The position numbers and the translations under genes are program-made. The notes under the pieces were generated by a model that did not search any database, was not told the origin of the DNA, and was given only the letters and a program-made list of their open reading frames with translations. This document shows positions 63,151-64,000 of a DNA stretch of 64,000 nucleotides, piece by piece (positions within the stretch are counted from its first letter, which is position 1; each line of letters begins with the position of its first letter). The DNA is from Lytechinus pictus (Eukaryota > Echinodermata > Echinoidea > Temnopleuroida > Toxopneustidae), in the NCBI RefSeq assembly GCF_037042905.1, contig NC_087252.1, forward strand, positions 33,693,965 through 33,757,964, in the 5' to 3' direction.

Positions 63151-63866
63151 TAAACCCCTCCAAAAAGTTTGGAAATCTGAATTTGGCCATTAATTTCTAC
63201 CAACTCCAACTTTTACAGAATGGATATTTGATATCATTAAAAAGATCATGATTTTCTTTAAAATGATACCATGCCTGTTATGATCATGCCATCACAAAAA
63301 AGCCGGATTCAAAAGTGTTGGATGAGGTCTGAATTGAAAAGCTGCAATACGAGCAGAAATAGTCATGAAGGGTCAATAAGGTCAATAAAGTACATGATTC
63401 TTTTGTCTGTGTCAATAGAGATGAAAAATCCATTCAAATCAAGTCCCTGCTTCTTCATTTTTAATGTTTTGTTGTGGTTTATGTATTGATGTGAGATAAC
63501 TTAGTTTGAGTCGTGGTTTGAAATACCCATGCATGTTTGTTTGTTTGTTTGTTTGTTATGCGTTTGCTTGTGCAGATGTTTGTTGATTTGATGTTCATGT
63601 TAAGGTGCATGAAAACAAAAGAAACCGCTGAGAAACTCGCTCATCACCACAGGAAAAAAGAAAGGAGACTTTCAATATTGTGTCATTTTGCAACTTTCGA
63701 ATTTCGACCTTGCCCCACATTTCAAGGCACTGCACCTCCATGTGAACCATAATCATAATCATTTAAATGATCTATTTATTAGTATCAATCGGACATTAAT
63801 ATGCACTAAAACCGAGGAGGGATTTTCGATCAAAATCAGATTTCCAAACTATTTTGAGGAGTTCTA
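63151..63866. mobile_element. MITE-like element, inverted partner of 167-833
   Basis: The full length aligns in reverse orientation with the left edge element. Blocks such as atgtgagataac, gagtcgtggtttgaaatacc and ggcactgcacctccatgtga pair with reverse copies near 520-550 and 300-320. A (TTTG)n tract lies at 63536-63557. Confidence 0.6.
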
Positions 63867-63889
63867 GTAATTGGAAATGATTGGAAATG

Positions 63890-64000
63890 ACATGGGAAAT
63901 GAGAAGAAAACTGAAGGTGACAAAGAGAGAGAGTGGGAGAGAGAAGGGGGGGGGGGGGAGGTAAACATGCAAATAATTGTAAACACACCCACAACCATAA
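63890..64000. other. Low-complexity end of window
   Basis: GA-rich sequence (gagagagagtgggagagaga) followed by a poly-G tract at about 63947-63958. Confidence 0.7.

Overview
This is eukaryotic, AT-rich, intron- and transposon-dense DNA, most likely from an echinoderm and probably a sea urchin. The reasons are the ankyrin/ZU5/death-domain gene type, long G and C homopolymers, many foldback elements and MITEs, tRNA-derived SINEs and dispersed AGGTCA-rich repeats. The species cannot be fixed from the sequence alone.

One gene accounts for nearly all the coding sequence. It lies on the + strand from 8392 to 59381. I read 26 exons with consistent GT/AG splice sites and phases; they join into one open frame of 1,658 codons with no internal stop. 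The upstream end is missing or unrecognised. The order is two ankyrin-repeat exons (8392-8571, 11826-11983), then four tandem cassettes, then one terminal death-domain exon (58985-59381). Each cassette encodes an acidic linker, a ZU5 domain, a probable UPA-type domain and a Ser/Ala-rich linker, and has six exons called here C, D, E, F, G and H. Every cassette starts and ends in phase 2, so each can be joined to any other. Ankyrin-ZU5-UPA-death proteins normally carry one such block, so four in a row is the main biological novelty. Cassette 1 lacks exon F through a clean deletion that keeps frame. Cassette 4 is a mosaic of cassette-2-like and cassette-3-like sequence. The last exon gained 35 codons from a mobile-element insertion.

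Layout. 1-8391: upstream flank with MITEs, a HARBI1-like transposase fragment and no recognised exon. 8392-11983: ankyrin exons. 12286-17810: cassette 1. 18300-23700: cassette 2. 24199-31130: a dispersed element holding a 6.0-kb foldback element (24996-30997), which itself carries a dead LINE. 31813-34469: first half of cassette 3. 34470-47790: a 13.3-kb insertion block inside a cassette-3 intron, containing an 11.3-kb foldback transposon (35865-47146, 6-bp target duplication). That transposon is itself split by a 7.2-kb array of three tandem units. 47797-50160: second half of cassette 3. 51576-58866: cassette 4. 58985-59381: death-domain exon. 59382-64000: 3' flank with a SINE and a MITE that is an inverted partner of one at the left edge.

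The protein looks like an intracellular adaptor: ankyrin repeats for binding, ZU5/UPA for autoinhibition or scaffolding, and a death domain for recruiting apoptotic or innate-immune partners. This role is inferred from the domain families; nothing in the window tests it.
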